Assembly (NCBI RefSeq): GCF_003675385.1
Contig: NZ_RCWZ01000006.1
Coordinates: 186,001 to 250,000, forward strand
Length of the DNA stretch: 64,000 bases
Direction of reading: 5' to 3'
DNA from: Mucilaginibacter kameinonensis
GTDB lineage: Bacteria > Bacteroidota > Bacteroidia > Sphingobacteriales > Sphingobacteriaceae
Shown in pieces: positions 33,490 to 42,879 of this stretch; the first letter of the stretch is position 1; every line of letters begins with the position of its first letter. Position numbers and translations under genes: made by a program. Below the pieces are notes generated by a model. That model saw only the letters and a program-made list of their open reading frames with translations. It ran no database searches and was not told the DNA's origin.

Positions 33490-35313
33490 TTAGCTTTGTT
33501 CAACCTCTGCTCCGGTATTAAAATATGCCAATATAGCTTTAGCCTGTTTCAGATTAACTACTTCAAGCAGCATTTCTTCATTGGCTTCGCGGATTTTCTT
33601 TACCGATTTAAAGTATTTCAGCAGCTTTTCGGCGGTGGTTTTGCCTATACCTTCTATTAGTTCAAGCTCGGTTACCAATGTGCCTTTGTCGCGTTTTTTG
33701 CGGTGGAAGGTGATGCCAAAACGGTGCGCCTCGTCGCGCAAATGCTGGATCACCTTAAGGGTCTCCGATTTTTTATCGAGGTATAACGGATACTGGTCGT
33801 TTGGATAATAAAGCTCTTCCAGGCGTTTGGCGATGCCTATAACGGTTACTTTTTTGTCTATACCTAACAACTTAAGGCTGTGCATGGCCGATGATAGCTG
33901 GCCTTTACCACCGTCAATCACGATAAGCTGTGGTAGTTCCGTCCCTTCATCCAGCATGCGGCGATAACGGCGATGTACGGCTTCCTCCATGGTGGCAAAG
34001 TCGTTAGGGCCTTCAACGGTTTTAACATTAAAGTGGCGATAATCTTTTTTAGATGGCTTGCCATCCTTAAACACCACAATGGCCGACACCGGATACTTAC
34101 CCTGAAAGTTGGAGTTATCAAAACACTCGATATGGCGTGGCAACTGGTTCATGCGTAGATCCTTCATCATCTGCGTTAGCAGTCGCTCGGTACGTACCTC
34201 GGGGTTTAACTTTTCGTACTGATCAATTTTTTCCTTTTTGAAGAACTGAACATTCTTTTGCGAAAGATCAAGCAGCTTACGTTTCTCTCCCAATTTGGGC
34301 ACCGTGAATTTGATGTTGGGATGATCTTCAAGGTCGATATCAAACGGGACAATGATTTCCTTGCTGTCGCTGTTATAACGGCTCCTGAACTCGGATATGG
34401 CCAGTGTAAGCAATTCTTCATCGCTTTCATCCAGGCGTTTTTTAAGCTCAATGGTTTGCGTTTGGATGATGGCGCCGTTCATCACCTTCAGGAAGTTTAC
34501 AAAAGCAAGTTTCTCTTCTGAGGCAATACTAAATACTTCTACATCTGTGATAGATGAATTCACAACAGTTGATTTGCTCTGGTAATTTTCAAGCAGCTCG
34601 AATTTGCGCTTAAGCCTGTGCGCCAGCTCAAAGTTCATTTCCATGGCGGCGGCTTCCATCTCGCTTTTTAAACGACGAAGTACTGCCCCGATCTTACCGT
34701 TCAGAATATCCTTGATCTCATCAATACTGTTATCATAATCATCTTCCGACTGGAAGTTCTGGCAAGGGCCTTTGCAATTACCCAACTGGTATTCCAGGCA
34801 AACTTTAAACTTACCTTTGTCGATGTTTTCGCGGGTAAGCTGCAAATTGCAGGTGCGTAAAGGATAAGTCTCCCTGATGAGGTCCAGAATGTTATGCATC
34901 ATACTTACTGAAGCATACGGGCCAAGATATTTGGAACCATCCTTAATGATACGGCGTGTCCAGAAAATGCGCGGGTAATTCTCGTTTTTAATGATGATCC
35001 AGGGATAGGTTTTATCATCCTTAAGCAACACGTTATAACGCGGCTGATGCTTTTTGATCATGCTGTTTTCCAGCAACCAGGCATCAACCTCGGTATCAAC
35101 AATGGTAAAAGTTATAGCACGGATCTTGGATACCAACACCCGTGTTTTGGCATTGATATGGATATCCTGGTTAAAGTACGACCCAACGCGATTGCGAAGG
35201 TCTTTAGCCTTGCCAATATATATCAGTTCCTGCTCACTATCCCAGTATTGATAAACCCCGGGTCTGTGAGGGATGTTCTTTAAAGCTGCTCTATAATCAA
35301 ATTTCTCGATCAC
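33490..35313 (-). CDS. uvrC: Excinuclease ABC subunit C
   Basis: A 607-residue UvrC. The N-terminal GIY-YIG nuclease domain (about 14-92) has PGVYQYWDSEQELIYIGKAKDLRNRV. A Cys-containing linker follows (CLEYQLGNCKGPC), then the UVR helical hairpin for UvrB (about 203-238). The RNase-H-like second nuclease includes ECFDNSNFQGKYPVSAIV and VIDGGKGQLSSA, and the tandem HhH domain at the end has LIEGIGKTTAEKLLKYF. It makes both incisions in nucleotide excision repair. All domains look intact. Confidence 0.97.
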   Translation of the reverse strand: MIEKFDYRAALKNIPHRPGVYQYWDSEQELIYIGKAKDLRNRVGSYFNQDIHINAKTRVLVSKIRAITFTIVDTEVDAWLLENSMIKKHQPRYNVLLKDDKTYPWIIIKNENYPRIFWTRRIIKDGSKYLGPYASVSMMHNILDLIRETYPLRTCNLQLTRENIDKGKFKVCLEYQLGNCKGPCQNFQSEDDYDNSIDEIKDILNGKIGAVLRRLKSEMEAAAMEMNFELAHRLKRKFELLENYQSKSTVVNSSITDVEVFSIASEEKLAFVNFLKVMNGAIIQTQTIELKKRLDESDEELLTLAISEFRSRYNSDSKEIIVPFDIDLEDHPNIKFTVPKLGEKRKLLDLSQKNVQFFKKEKIDQYEKLNPEVRTERLLTQMMKDLRMNQLPRHIECFDNSNFQGKYPVSAIVVFKDGKPSKKDYRHFNVKTVEGPNDFATMEEAVHRRYRRMLDEGTELPQLIVIDGGKGQLSSAMHSLKLLGIDKKVTVIGIAKRLEELYYPNDQYPLYLDKKSETLKVIQHLRDEAHRFGITFHRKKRDKGTLVTELELIEGIGKTTAEKLLKYFKSVKKIREANEEMLLEVVNLKQAKAILAYFNTGAEVEQS

Positions 35314-35335
35314 TGAATTATTGGTTTTAATGAAA

Positions 35336-35470
35336 ACGTCATTGTTAATCTAAAATATGTCATTGCGAGGAGGAACGACGAAGCAATCGCATGCTATACA
35401 GAGCGGCTATGCTTCTGTGCGATTGCCACGCTTCGCTCGCAATGACATATTTTAGATTAGCAATGACGTC
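35336..35470. repeat. Palindromic element, CATTGCGAGG class, copy 4 (extended)
   Basis: The outer arms AACGTCATTGTTAATC...TATGTCATTGCGAG (35336-35371) and CTCGCAATGACATA...GATTAGCAATGACGTC (35437-35470) pair over more than 30 bases with one mismatch. GCAATCGCA/TGCGATTGC forms an inner stem. This copy is a palindrome inside a palindrome: ATGTCATTGCGAG occurs within an outer AACGTCATTG repeat. It separates the uvrC start and PBP1A end. Confidence 0.88.
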
Positions 35471-35502
35471 TGGAGGTTATACTCCTGATCAAACAAAAAT
35501 AA

Positions 35503-37767
35503 TTAAAATCCTAATTTCTTATCTACGTCGGTAGTTCCCTGTTGCTGCTGGTTATAGGCTCCGCAATCCAGGATGATACTCACGCCGTTTGCTGGAGCGT
35601 CAAAGTCAACATTCTTTTTGATGCCTAAAGCTGCATTGGCGTATACTTTTTTCATGTACATGGCAAATATCGGCAGGGCACTGTTTGCACCTTCACCAAG
35701 GCGTGTGCTTTGGAAAGCGATGTCGCGGTCTTCGCAGCCTGTCCACAAGCCGGTAACCAGTTGTGGGGTTATGCCAATGAACCAGCCATCCGAGTTGTTT
35801 TGCGTTGTACCTGTTTTACCGCCGATAGGGTTACGCAAACCGTATTTATAAGTTAACCTCGAACCTGTCCCATCTTCAATAACACCTTTAAGCATATAGG
35901 TCATTACATAGGCCGTTTGCGCATTCATAGCCTGAACAACGCGGGGAGTATGCGTATACAATACGTTGCCGTTTTTATCTTCGATACGTAAAATATAAGT
36001 GGGCTCGGTCCACAAGCCATGGTTTGCAAAGGCCGAATAAGCTGCTGTCATTTCAAAAACAGAGGCATCAAATGTACCCAGGCAAATTGATGGATATGGC
36101 GGAACTGCACTGGTGATACCCATCTTCTTGATCAAGTCCACAACAGGCTCTGGTTTAACCTCGCCCATAACGTGCGCCGTAACCCAGTTTTGCGAGTGTG
36201 CCAACGCCTGTCTTAAAGTAATGAAACCTTGTAACGTTTCAGATGGCGACGAGCGCGGGCACCATGGTGCGCCATAACCACGAATGGTATCAGGCACGTT
36301 GTTGATTTTCATACAAGGCGAGTAGCCGTTATCAATAGCCACCGCATAGGTGAATGGTTTGGCTGTCGAGCCTACCTGGCGTGTGCCATTCTTTACCTGA
36401 TCATACTTAAAGTGCTCAAAGTTGGTGCCGCCCACCCAGGCTTTAACGTAGCCGGTTGTTGGGTCCATACTCATGAGCGCGTTACGCAAAAGCATTTTAC
36501 AGTAAATGATGGAGTCGATAGGACGCATCATGGTATCTATATTACCATGCCAGGTAAACAGGTTGAGCATGGTTTTGGTCTGGAAGTTTTCCTGAATTTC
36601 TTCGTCAGACTTTTCCTGTTGTTTCAACTGTTTATACCTGTCGGACTTTTGCATACCCTGATCAAGCAAAAACTTAAAGTTATGGATGCTCTTATACAAG
36701 TTGCGACCGCGCCAATGATCATTAAATTGGGCTTGCAGATCTTTCATATAATCGCGCTGTGCTTCCTCGGCGTATTGCTGCATGGTGGCATCAATAGTGG
36801 TATATATTTTTAAGCCATCACGATCAAGATCATAAGGAGTCCCATCCGGGCGGTTGATATTTTGTTCTTTGAAGATCTTTTGAAGCTCTTTCTTCAATAC
36901 AGAACGGAAATAAGGCGCAAGGCCGTCGAAGTGGTTATTCTGGTGGAAATCAAGACCAAGAGGCTTGCGTTTAAATTCTTCGGCTTGACCTTCACTTAAA
37001 GCCTTTTGTTCAACCATGCGGTTCAATACCAGGTTACGCCTTTTGAGCGCGTTATCCGGGTGACGGATAGGCGAGTAAATACCCGGGCCGTTTACCATAC
37101 CTATTAACAAGGCGGCCTGATCTGGAGTTAACTTGTCAGGAGTAGTATTAAAATAAGTACGCGCGGCCGATTTGATGCCGTAGGTGTTATATGCGCCAAA
37201 GTCAACCGTGTTGAGGTACATGGTCAGGATCTCTTCTTTGGTGTAGTGACGTTCCAGTTTAACAGCCGTAACCCATTCCTGTAATTTTTGAATGATACGT
37301 TTAAAAGGATTCGCAGATCGTTCAGAAAAAAGGTTAAGCGCCAGCTGCTGGGTTATAGTACTGCCTCCTTGTTTTTGCCCGATGAGCAAATGCGCGAATA
37401 TGGTAAAGCTGCGCCCGAAGTCGATACCCGAGTGGTCGTAAAAGCGCTTGTCTTCCGTGGCGACCAAAGCGTTAATTACGTTTGGCGATAGTTCGCGGTA
37501 GGTAACGTTTGAGCGGTTTTGAATATAGTAAGTGCCCAATACCTGCTTATCTGAAGATATGATCTCTGTAGCCTGGTTGCTTTTTGGGTTTTCCAGATCG
37601 CGGAATGATGGCAGCTGACCAAATACATCAAAAATGGTAAGCGTTATCATGATAACCACAAAAAGGAAAAGGGCTATCACGGTACGCCAGATGTACCAGT
37701 TGTATCTTCTTATATCTGCGGGCTGAAGTTGATTTTTCGAGTTAAACCTTGTGTTATTGGTTCTCAT
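35503..37767 (-). CDS. Class A penicillin-binding protein (PBP1A-like)
   Basis: A 754-residue bifunctional peptidoglycan synthase. It has a cytoplasmic N-terminus and one membrane helix (about 28-47). The GT51 glycosyltransferase has E105-D106 in ATEDKRFYDHSGID, QKQGGSTITQQLALNL and KRIIQKLQEWVTAVKLE. The transpeptidase has the acyl serine S467-x-x-K470 (GSTAKPF), the SxN motif HSQNW, and K651-TG (GGKTGTTQNN). Both active sites are complete. Its gene follows the SprE-like gene by 3 bases. Confidence 0.93.
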   Translation of the reverse strand: MRTNNTRFNSKNQLQPADIRRYNWYIWRTVIALFLFVVIMITLTIFDVFGQLPSFRDLENPKSNQATEIISSDKQVLGTYYIQNRSNVTYRELSPNVINALVATEDKRFYDHSGIDFGRSFTIFAHLLIGQKQGGSTITQQLALNLFSERSANPFKRIIQKLQEWVTAVKLERHYTKEEILTMYLNTVDFGAYNTYGIKSAARTYFNTTPDKLTPDQAALLIGMVNGPGIYSPIRHPDNALKRRNLVLNRMVEQKALSEGQAEEFKRKPLGLDFHQNNHFDGLAPYFRSVLKKELQKIFKEQNINRPDGTPYDLDRDGLKIYTTIDATMQQYAEEAQRDYMKDLQAQFNDHWRGRNLYKSIHNFKFLLDQGMQKSDRYKQLKQQEKSDEEIQENFQTKTMLNLFTWHGNIDTMMRPIDSIIYCKMLLRNALMSMDPTTGYVKAWVGGTNFEHFKYDQVKNGTRQVGSTAKPFTYAVAIDNGYSPCMKINNVPDTIRGYGAPWCPRSSPSETLQGFITLRQALAHSQNWVTAHVMGEVKPEPVVDLIKKMGITSAVPPYPSICLGTFDASVFEMTAAYSAFANHGLWTEPTYILRIEDKNGNVLYTHTPRVVQAMNAQTAYVMTYMLKGVIEDGTGSRLTYKYGLRNPIGGKTGTTQNNSDGWFIGITPQLVTGLWTGCEDRDIAFQSTRLGEGANSALPIFAMYMKKVYANAALGIKKNVDFDAPANGVSIILDCGAYNQQQQGTTDVDKKLGF

Positions 37768-37770
37768 TTT

Positions 37771-40758
37771 CTAATAAAATTTCTGGTAGTAGTCAAAATA
37801 ACTATCCAATATACTTTGGGTTGCTAATTTATCCAGATTTTCTTTGGTAATGATAAAAAAGCTGTATTTATCCCTTGGCACCTTCATAATATCGGGCAAC
37901 AGGGGAACTATGGTGCGGGCGTAATCCTTAGCGTCATCAAGGGTATAAAAACGGCCAACATATATCAACTGGTTATTGTCGCCTACGGTTTTAACGTGGT
38001 GGATAACTTCGCTGCGTGTGTAGCGTGTACGGTTAAATTGCCCTACACCAAAACGTGTTGAAGCCAGATTAGTTGTACCGCTGGCAACATTTATCACAAA
38101 GTAGTAATTGGTGCTGTCGTGCTTACTGAATATGTAGTTTACTACAGGTGCTTTAGTAATAACGGCTGCGGGCGCTGTTCCTATCGAATCTTTTTGTTTT
38201 GGCGCAGGCTGAGCGGCAATATCGCGAGATGTGTCCGGCATTTTATGCTGCGGCAACTGGATCTGCGTTAAGGCAAGCTGTTTAGGTTGCTGCGTTGAAG
38301 CCTGTTGAATTTGCGGGGCAGATGTTTTAGCGCCGGCTATTACGCGTGTATCTCGTTCGGGCAGGCGCTCCTGCGGCGTTACATTTTGTGCCGATGGTGT
38401 ATATGGCGGACGATACTCCGTTTGTTTTTGATATGCTACCGGTGGGGTAAAAGGAATCTCGTTAGGGTCGTCATTAAACAGCACGACAGGGCGTGCAGCA
38501 ATTTCGGCTTTGTTGGAGTCGATATAGGCCAGGTGCTGGCTAACCAGCGGGGCGATAAGTTTATCCTGCGGATATTTCGAGGCTATCAATTGCAGATCGG
38601 CCTGGAAAGGAGGGAGCTTCTCCATGTGACCGGCAGCTAATGCTTTCAGGTAATAAAGCTGTGCAGCGTAACGGTTGTTGGGATATTTATTGAGCAGGTC
38701 ATTGGCTTTCTCAATTACCTGTGTGTATTGCTTTTGCGAATACAGATCGTACACCTGGTTATAAAAGCCATTAAACTCGGCATCCACATCGGCCATTTTA
38801 CGGGCATAATCCGGGTCAAGAATAACTTTGGTGAATACACTCTCAGGGTACTCTTTTAATAACCTGTTTTTATAATCTGTTGATTTTACAGCATCGATAT
38901 CAGCATAAAGCCTGTAAAGGTTATAATAGATAGAAGGTTTGTCGCTGCTTTGCGGAAAACGGGCAAGCAATGTTTCATAAGTGGCAATAGCTTCCTTTTT
39001 ATCTTCCAATACATCTCGATAAAAATTCGCCATTTCAAAATAGGCATTATAAATTCTGAAATTGGACTGCTGCAACAGGGCAGGGGTGAGCGGGAGGTTT
39101 TTAACCAGATCCTGCCGGTAGGTACCTGCCGATACATTATTACTGTTATAAGCAACGCTACCAACAGGAGCATCCGGATCGTTAACCTGTGAGCCAATAC
39201 CGGTATTGGCTGTCGGGATACCTGTATTTGAACGCATGCTGCGGCGCCAGTTATCTTCAAGTTTACGGTTACCCCATAAACGTTTGAAGTCGTTATATCC
39301 CTGGCTTACCGCACTGTTGTTATAAAAGTAAAAAGTACTGCCGCTGGTTCTATTGTTTTGGGCAGATGAATTGTTATTCCTGTCGAAGGAGTTTGACATC
39401 GCTCCGTTATTGGCTGCTCCTGCATTGGCTTCGATAGCCGCCTGTTGTTGCTGGCGGGTTTTACGGGCTACCATTTCATCTATTTTGGCGTCGCGGGTTT
39501 TCTCATCCAAAGCGGCAAGCATTTGCAGGGTATCCTCGCGTGATATGGTTTCGAGCAGGCGGGTAAGGATTTGCAGGTTATCGGCCTTTTTGCGGATAAG
39601 GTGGTACCCCGGATAATTTATCGACAGGTTGTTAAGGGTGCTATCATAATAAAGCCGGGCATTTGCATAATCGGCTTTATTTTTAAAGTTGATGTCGGCA
39701 ATGCGCAGGTAGGAGAGGCCTTTTTGATTTTGATTTTTGGTGCTTACCCGTACCGATTTTTTATAGCTTTTCAGGGCGTTATCAATTTCGCCTGCCTTAA
39801 ATTGCTGTTCGCCTATCTGGTAATAGATCTGGTCGTAAAAATCAATGTTGTCGCTGTTTTTTAACAGGGCGCGAAGCAGATCGATTTTATTTACCTTAAC
39901 GCCGTTTTGATTATCGCGGATCCGGATGCGGTTAAGATTGGCGTTGAAGGCCATTTCAAAGCTGGCGTTGCTTTTTACAATCCGTGTATAGCTTTCATAT
40001 GCGTCGGCTGGTTTTAAATTAAGCTCCTGGAGTTGGCCAAGGATAAAAATCCAGCGAAGTTTAAGGTTAGAGATGTAACTATATTTTATAGTAAGTTTGG
40101 CCATCTCCTCAGCCTCGGCATAGTTTTGAGTAATGATATCATACTGTAGCTTGGTAGCATAAACATCGGCAGTAATGTTTTTCTTAGGGTTGATATCCTG
40201 TACAGCCGAATCAATCACCTGTTTGGCTAAAGGCAGCTGGTTGAGGTACATGAGCCCTCTCGCTTTCCATACCAGTGCTTCCTGTTTCAGGTTAGCCTGT
40301 TTACCAAACGAACGGGTTACATAATTAAAATACTCAACGGCATCAAAATAATTTGCCTCTAAATACCTTGCTTTGCCCAGCACCAGGTAGGCATCGCCCA
40401 GGTAATGGCTTTGTTCTTTAATGCTGATGATCTTGTTGGCCTTTACAATTGCGTCTTCCAGATCTTTATCCGGGGTACCATTTTGCGCCGTGGTATCGGG
40501 ATATACATTCAGGATCTCGTTATAAGCATCAATAAATGATGTAGCATAGGCCTCCTGCTTTAACCTTAAAATTTCATTGGCATTAAATAATATATTGTAA
40601 TGGGCAGTAAGGTTTTGCATGGTGCGGTTAAAGCCGCTTTGTTTTTCAAGCGAACAACCTACCGCTACCAGTATTAGTGCAGACAGAAAAAAAATGCCGA
40701 TGTTTGATTTATAGGATGATGGTAGTCGCCTCAATGCAATACGGTGATTTAAAAGCAT
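37771..40758 (-). CDS. SprE/PorW-like T9SS TPR lipoprotein
   Basis: A 995-residue lipoprotein (VAVGC, Cys35) made mostly of TPR helical pairs. The mature start CSLEKQSGFNRTMQNLTAHYNILFNANEIL resembles the conserved N-terminus of SprE/PorW, a lipoprotein needed for T9SS function. It has a Gln/Asn-rich patch (about 430-470) and a Pro-rich linker (about 795-870). A C-terminal domain of about 100 residues, NYYFVINVASGTTNLASTRFGV...YVGRFYTLDDAKDYARTIVPLL, looks like a SPOR-type fold, which would bind peptidoglycan. That fits its 3-base coupling to PBP1A. Identification by architecture; 0.65 for the name. Confidence 0.72.
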   Translation of the reverse strand: MLLNHRIALRRLPSSYKSNIGIFFLSALILVAVGCSLEKQSGFNRTMQNLTAHYNILFNANEILRLKQEAYATSFIDAYNEILNVYPDTTAQNGTPDKDLEDAIVKANKIISIKEQSHYLGDAYLVLGKARYLEANYFDAVEYFNYVTRSFGKQANLKQEALVWKARGLMYLNQLPLAKQVIDSAVQDINPKKNITADVYATKLQYDIITQNYAEAEEMAKLTIKYSYISNLKLRWIFILGQLQELNLKPADAYESYTRIVKSNASFEMAFNANLNRIRIRDNQNGVKVNKIDLLRALLKNSDNIDFYDQIYYQIGEQQFKAGEIDNALKSYKKSVRVSTKNQNQKGLSYLRIADINFKNKADYANARLYYDSTLNNLSINYPGYHLIRKKADNLQILTRLLETISREDTLQMLAALDEKTRDAKIDEMVARKTRQQQQAAIEANAGAANNGAMSNSFDRNNNSSAQNNRTSGSTFYFYNNSAVSQGYNDFKRLWGNRKLEDNWRRSMRSNTGIPTANTGIGSQVNDPDAPVGSVAYNSNNVSAGTYRQDLVKNLPLTPALLQQSNFRIYNAYFEMANFYRDVLEDKKEAIATYETLLARFPQSSDKPSIYYNLYRLYADIDAVKSTDYKNRLLKEYPESVFTKVILDPDYARKMADVDAEFNGFYNQVYDLYSQKQYTQVIEKANDLLNKYPNNRYAAQLYYLKALAAGHMEKLPPFQADLQLIASKYPQDKLIAPLVSQHLAYIDSNKAEIAARPVVLFNDDPNEIPFTPPVAYQKQTEYRPPYTPSAQNVTPQERLPERDTRVIAGAKTSAPQIQQASTQQPKQLALTQIQLPQHKMPDTSRDIAAQPAPKQKDSIGTAPAAVITKAPVVNYIFSKHDSTNYYFVINVASGTTNLASTRFGVGQFNRTRYTRSEVIHHVKTVGDNNQLIYVGRFYTLDDAKDYARTIVPLLPDIMKVPRDKYSFFIITKENLDKLATQSILDSYFDYYQKFY

Positions 40759-40803
40759 TGCTAAAATACTAAAGATTATACAATAGGTTTAATAAATTTG
40801 CGC

Positions 40804-41034
40804 ATGCCGAAAAATGAACAAAATAACGAGGATGAAGTTGGCAAGCCTTTAAACGCTTATGCTAAGTATAGCAGTATCGGTTTTCAGATGGTGGTTGTTA
40901 TTGGCATTTTTACGTATGCCGGCTATAAAATTGATGAAGCCGGTAAACATGAAGTAAAATGGGCTACTGCCGCGCTTGCCCTTGTTGGTGTTTTTATCGC
41001 GTTATACATCGTTATCCGATCTGTTAAAAATTGA
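40804..41034 (+). CDS. atpZ: F-ATPase assembly/AtpZ-like subunit
   Basis: A 76-residue two-helix membrane protein, first of the ATP synthase operon. From ATG at 40804 it reads MPKNEQNNEDE, with helices at about 25-44 and 51-71 (GFQMVVVIGIFTYAGYKI and TAALALVGVFIALYIVIRS). It matches the AtpZ/AtpI_1 family. In other bacteria AtpZ and AtpI act together, as a channel or assembly factor for the c-ring. TTG at 40798 is an alternative start. Its stop overlaps the next start by four bases. Confidence 0.85.
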   Translation: MPKNEQNNEDEVGKPLNAYAKYSSIGFQMVVVIGIFTYAGYKIDEAGKHEVKWATAALALVGVFIALYIVIRSVKN

Positions 41035-41417
41035 AACTGCGTACTGTTATTTTATCGTTCCTGTTGTTTGCTGTTGTTATAGCAACTCCTCCATTGCTGG
41101 TAAGCAAATCGGTACATGTTGCCTGGCTTGATCCTCACTTCTGGATCATATTTGGTTTTGTGACCGGGCTTACATTTATTACCATAATTTCGATACTGGT
41201 AGTAACTAAAATTAACAAAGAAATATACGCTCAAACCTTCCTTGCAGCTACCATGGTGAAGCTTTTGACCTGCATGTTTTTTTGCCTGTTTTTTTTGGTT
41301 AAAATCAAAGTAAATGGGGTGATTTTTGTTGCCAATTTTTTTTACGTATATTTCTTTAACCTCGTCTTTGAAATATACGGCTTATTACGTACCTTGCGCA
41401 ACCAAAAATTAAAGTAA
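41031..41417 (+). CDS. Membrane protein in AtpI position of the ATP synthase operon
   Basis: A 128-residue protein with four helices (about 5-23, 33-52, 63-90, 94-115). It is in the position and size of AtpI but has low similarity that I can read. The last part, VNGVIFVANFFYVYFFNLVFEIYGLLRTLRNQ, is typical of the Bacteroidota AtpI-like family. It likely begins with TTG at 41031, which overlaps the atpZ stop (ATTGA), a layout for translational coupling. Its role is probably c-ring assembly or ion supply. Confidence 0.7.
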   Translation: MKLRTVILSFLLFAVVIATPPLLVSKSVHVAWLDPHFWIIFGFVTGLTFITIISILVVTKINKEIYAQTFLAATMVKLLTCMFFCLFFLVKIKVNGVIFVANFFYVYFFNLVFEIYGLLRTLRNQKLK

Positions 41418-41431
41418 AAATCTCTCTGCTA

Positions 41432-42511
41432 ATGGATTTTAGCCCTGTTTTGAACTCAAAAAAAATCACCTTAGGTATCATTTTAAGCGTTTTTTCGCTG
41501 TTTGTAACGTTAAAAGCTAACGCTGTACAGGAAAAAAATGAGTCTTCAACAAGTGTTGAAAGTAAGGAAACCGAAAAGTTTGACCCTAATGAAGCCATCC
41601 TTGAACACATTGCCGATTCGCACTATTTTCATATAGGTGGCAAGGTTGCTATTGGTTTGCCGGTTATACTTTATACAGACGGCGGACTGGAAGTATTTTC
41701 AGCCTCAGAATTTGAGCATGGTGAAAAAGCCCACCAGGGTAAATATCACAATTATGCTTTGGTTAAAGACAAAATTAAAGTTGTAGGCGCCGATGGTAAA
41801 ACCATTGACGAAACAGCAAAGATTTTTGATTTGTCAATTACCCGCAACGTGTTTTCAATGTGGATGTCGGTAGTATTGCTGATCTTGATTTTTGTTAGCG
41901 TTGCCGGATCGTACAAAAAACGTGTAGGTAAAGCGCCAAAAGGTTTGCAATCATTATTAGAGCCGTTGATCCTCTTTATCCGTGATGAGGTTGCATTGCC
42001 AAACATTGGTTACAAGTATGCTAAGTTTATGCCGCTGCTGTTAACCATGTTCTTCTTTATCCTGATCAATAACCTGATTGGTATGGTTCCGTTTTTCCCG
42101 GGAGGTTCAAACCTTACCGGTAACATCGCGGTAACTATGGTACTTGCGGTTATTACCCTTATTGTGGTTAACGTTAATGGCAACAAATACTACTGGAAGC
42201 ACATTTTTGCTCCTGATGTTCCATTCTGGTTGTATCCTATCATGTGGATAGTTGAGCTTGCCGGTATCATTTCAAAGCCTTTCGCGTTAATGGTGCGTTT
42301 GTTTGCAAACATTATGGCAGGCCACGTTATCGTATTGGCATTAATCTCTTTGATTTTCATATTCCAGACACTTTGGGTATCTCCGGTATCAATAGCGTTC
42401 GCTTTGTTTATCGATGTGCTTGAGTTGCTGGTTGCTTTCTTACAGGCTTTCATCTTTACAATGCTTACCGCTTTGTTTATTGGCAGCGCTGTTGAAGAGC
42501 ATCATCATTAA
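41432..42511 (+). CDS. atpB: ATP synthase subunit a
   Basis: A 359-residue subunit a, longer than the usual 240-270 because of a roughly 140-residue N-terminal extension. The extension starts with a signal-peptide-like segment (hydrophobic 14-27, LKANA) and a periplasmic domain (about 50-140). The core has helices from about 141 and the essential Arg as R289 (FALMVRLFANIMAGH). Long exported N-termini occur in Bacteroidota AtpB. It is part of the F0 sector with the c-ring and b-stalk. Confidence 0.95.
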   Translation: MDFSPVLNSKKITLGIILSVFSLFVTLKANAVQEKNESSTSVESKETEKFDPNEAILEHIADSHYFHIGGKVAIGLPVILYTDGGLEVFSASEFEHGEKAHQGKYHNYALVKDKIKVVGADGKTIDETAKIFDLSITRNVFSMWMSVVLLILIFVSVAGSYKKRVGKAPKGLQSLLEPLILFIRDEVALPNIGYKYAKFMPLLLTMFFFILINNLIGMVPFFPGGSNLTGNIAVTMVLAVITLIVVNVNGNKYYWKHIFAPDVPFWLYPIMWIVELAGIISKPFALMVRLFANIMAGHVIVLALISLIFIFQTLWVSPVSIAFALFIDVLELLVAFLQAFIFTMLTALFIGSAVEEHHH

Positions 42512-42558
42512 TAATTTGTAATTAATAATAACACTATATTCATTTAAATTTAAAAACA

Positions 42559-42768
42559 ATGGTTGGAAGTATTGCTGCATTAGGTGCAGGTTTAGCAGTT
42601 ATCGGTGCAGGTATTGGTATCGGTCAAATCGGTGGTAAAGCGATGGAAGGTATCTCTCGTCAGCCGGAAGCTGCTTCAAAAATTCAGACTGCCATGATCA
42701 TCGCTGCGGCACTTGTTGAAGGTGTTGCTCTTTTCGGTGTGATCGTTGCACTTTTGGGTAACAAATAA
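42559..42768 (+). CDS. atpE: ATP synthase subunit c
   Basis: A 69-residue two-helix proteolipid. The first helix has the glycine pattern GAGLAVIGAGIGIGQIGG, the loop is GISRQPEA, and the carboxylate is E54 in AAALVEGVALFGV. The Ser/Thr residues that follow the Glu in sodium-binding rings are missing (VEGVAL), so protons are the likely ion. Confidence 0.96.
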   Translation: MVGSIAALGAGLAVIGAGIGIGQIGGKAMEGISRQPEAASKIQTAMIIAAALVEGVALFGVIVALLGNK

Positions 42769-42879
42769 TTTTACCCTAAAAAAATAGAAACCGTGCTGTG
42801 TAACGGTTGGTTACACACCGGTTTTTATTTGAATGAATAATATTAATTAGAACTATAGTCACAACAATTATATAGAAGA

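Noticed and set aside
40793..40800. TAAATTTG as promoter -7 box of the atp operon
   Set aside because: It overlaps the start codon region of atpZ (ATG at 40804), which would leave no leader, so the match is probably chance.
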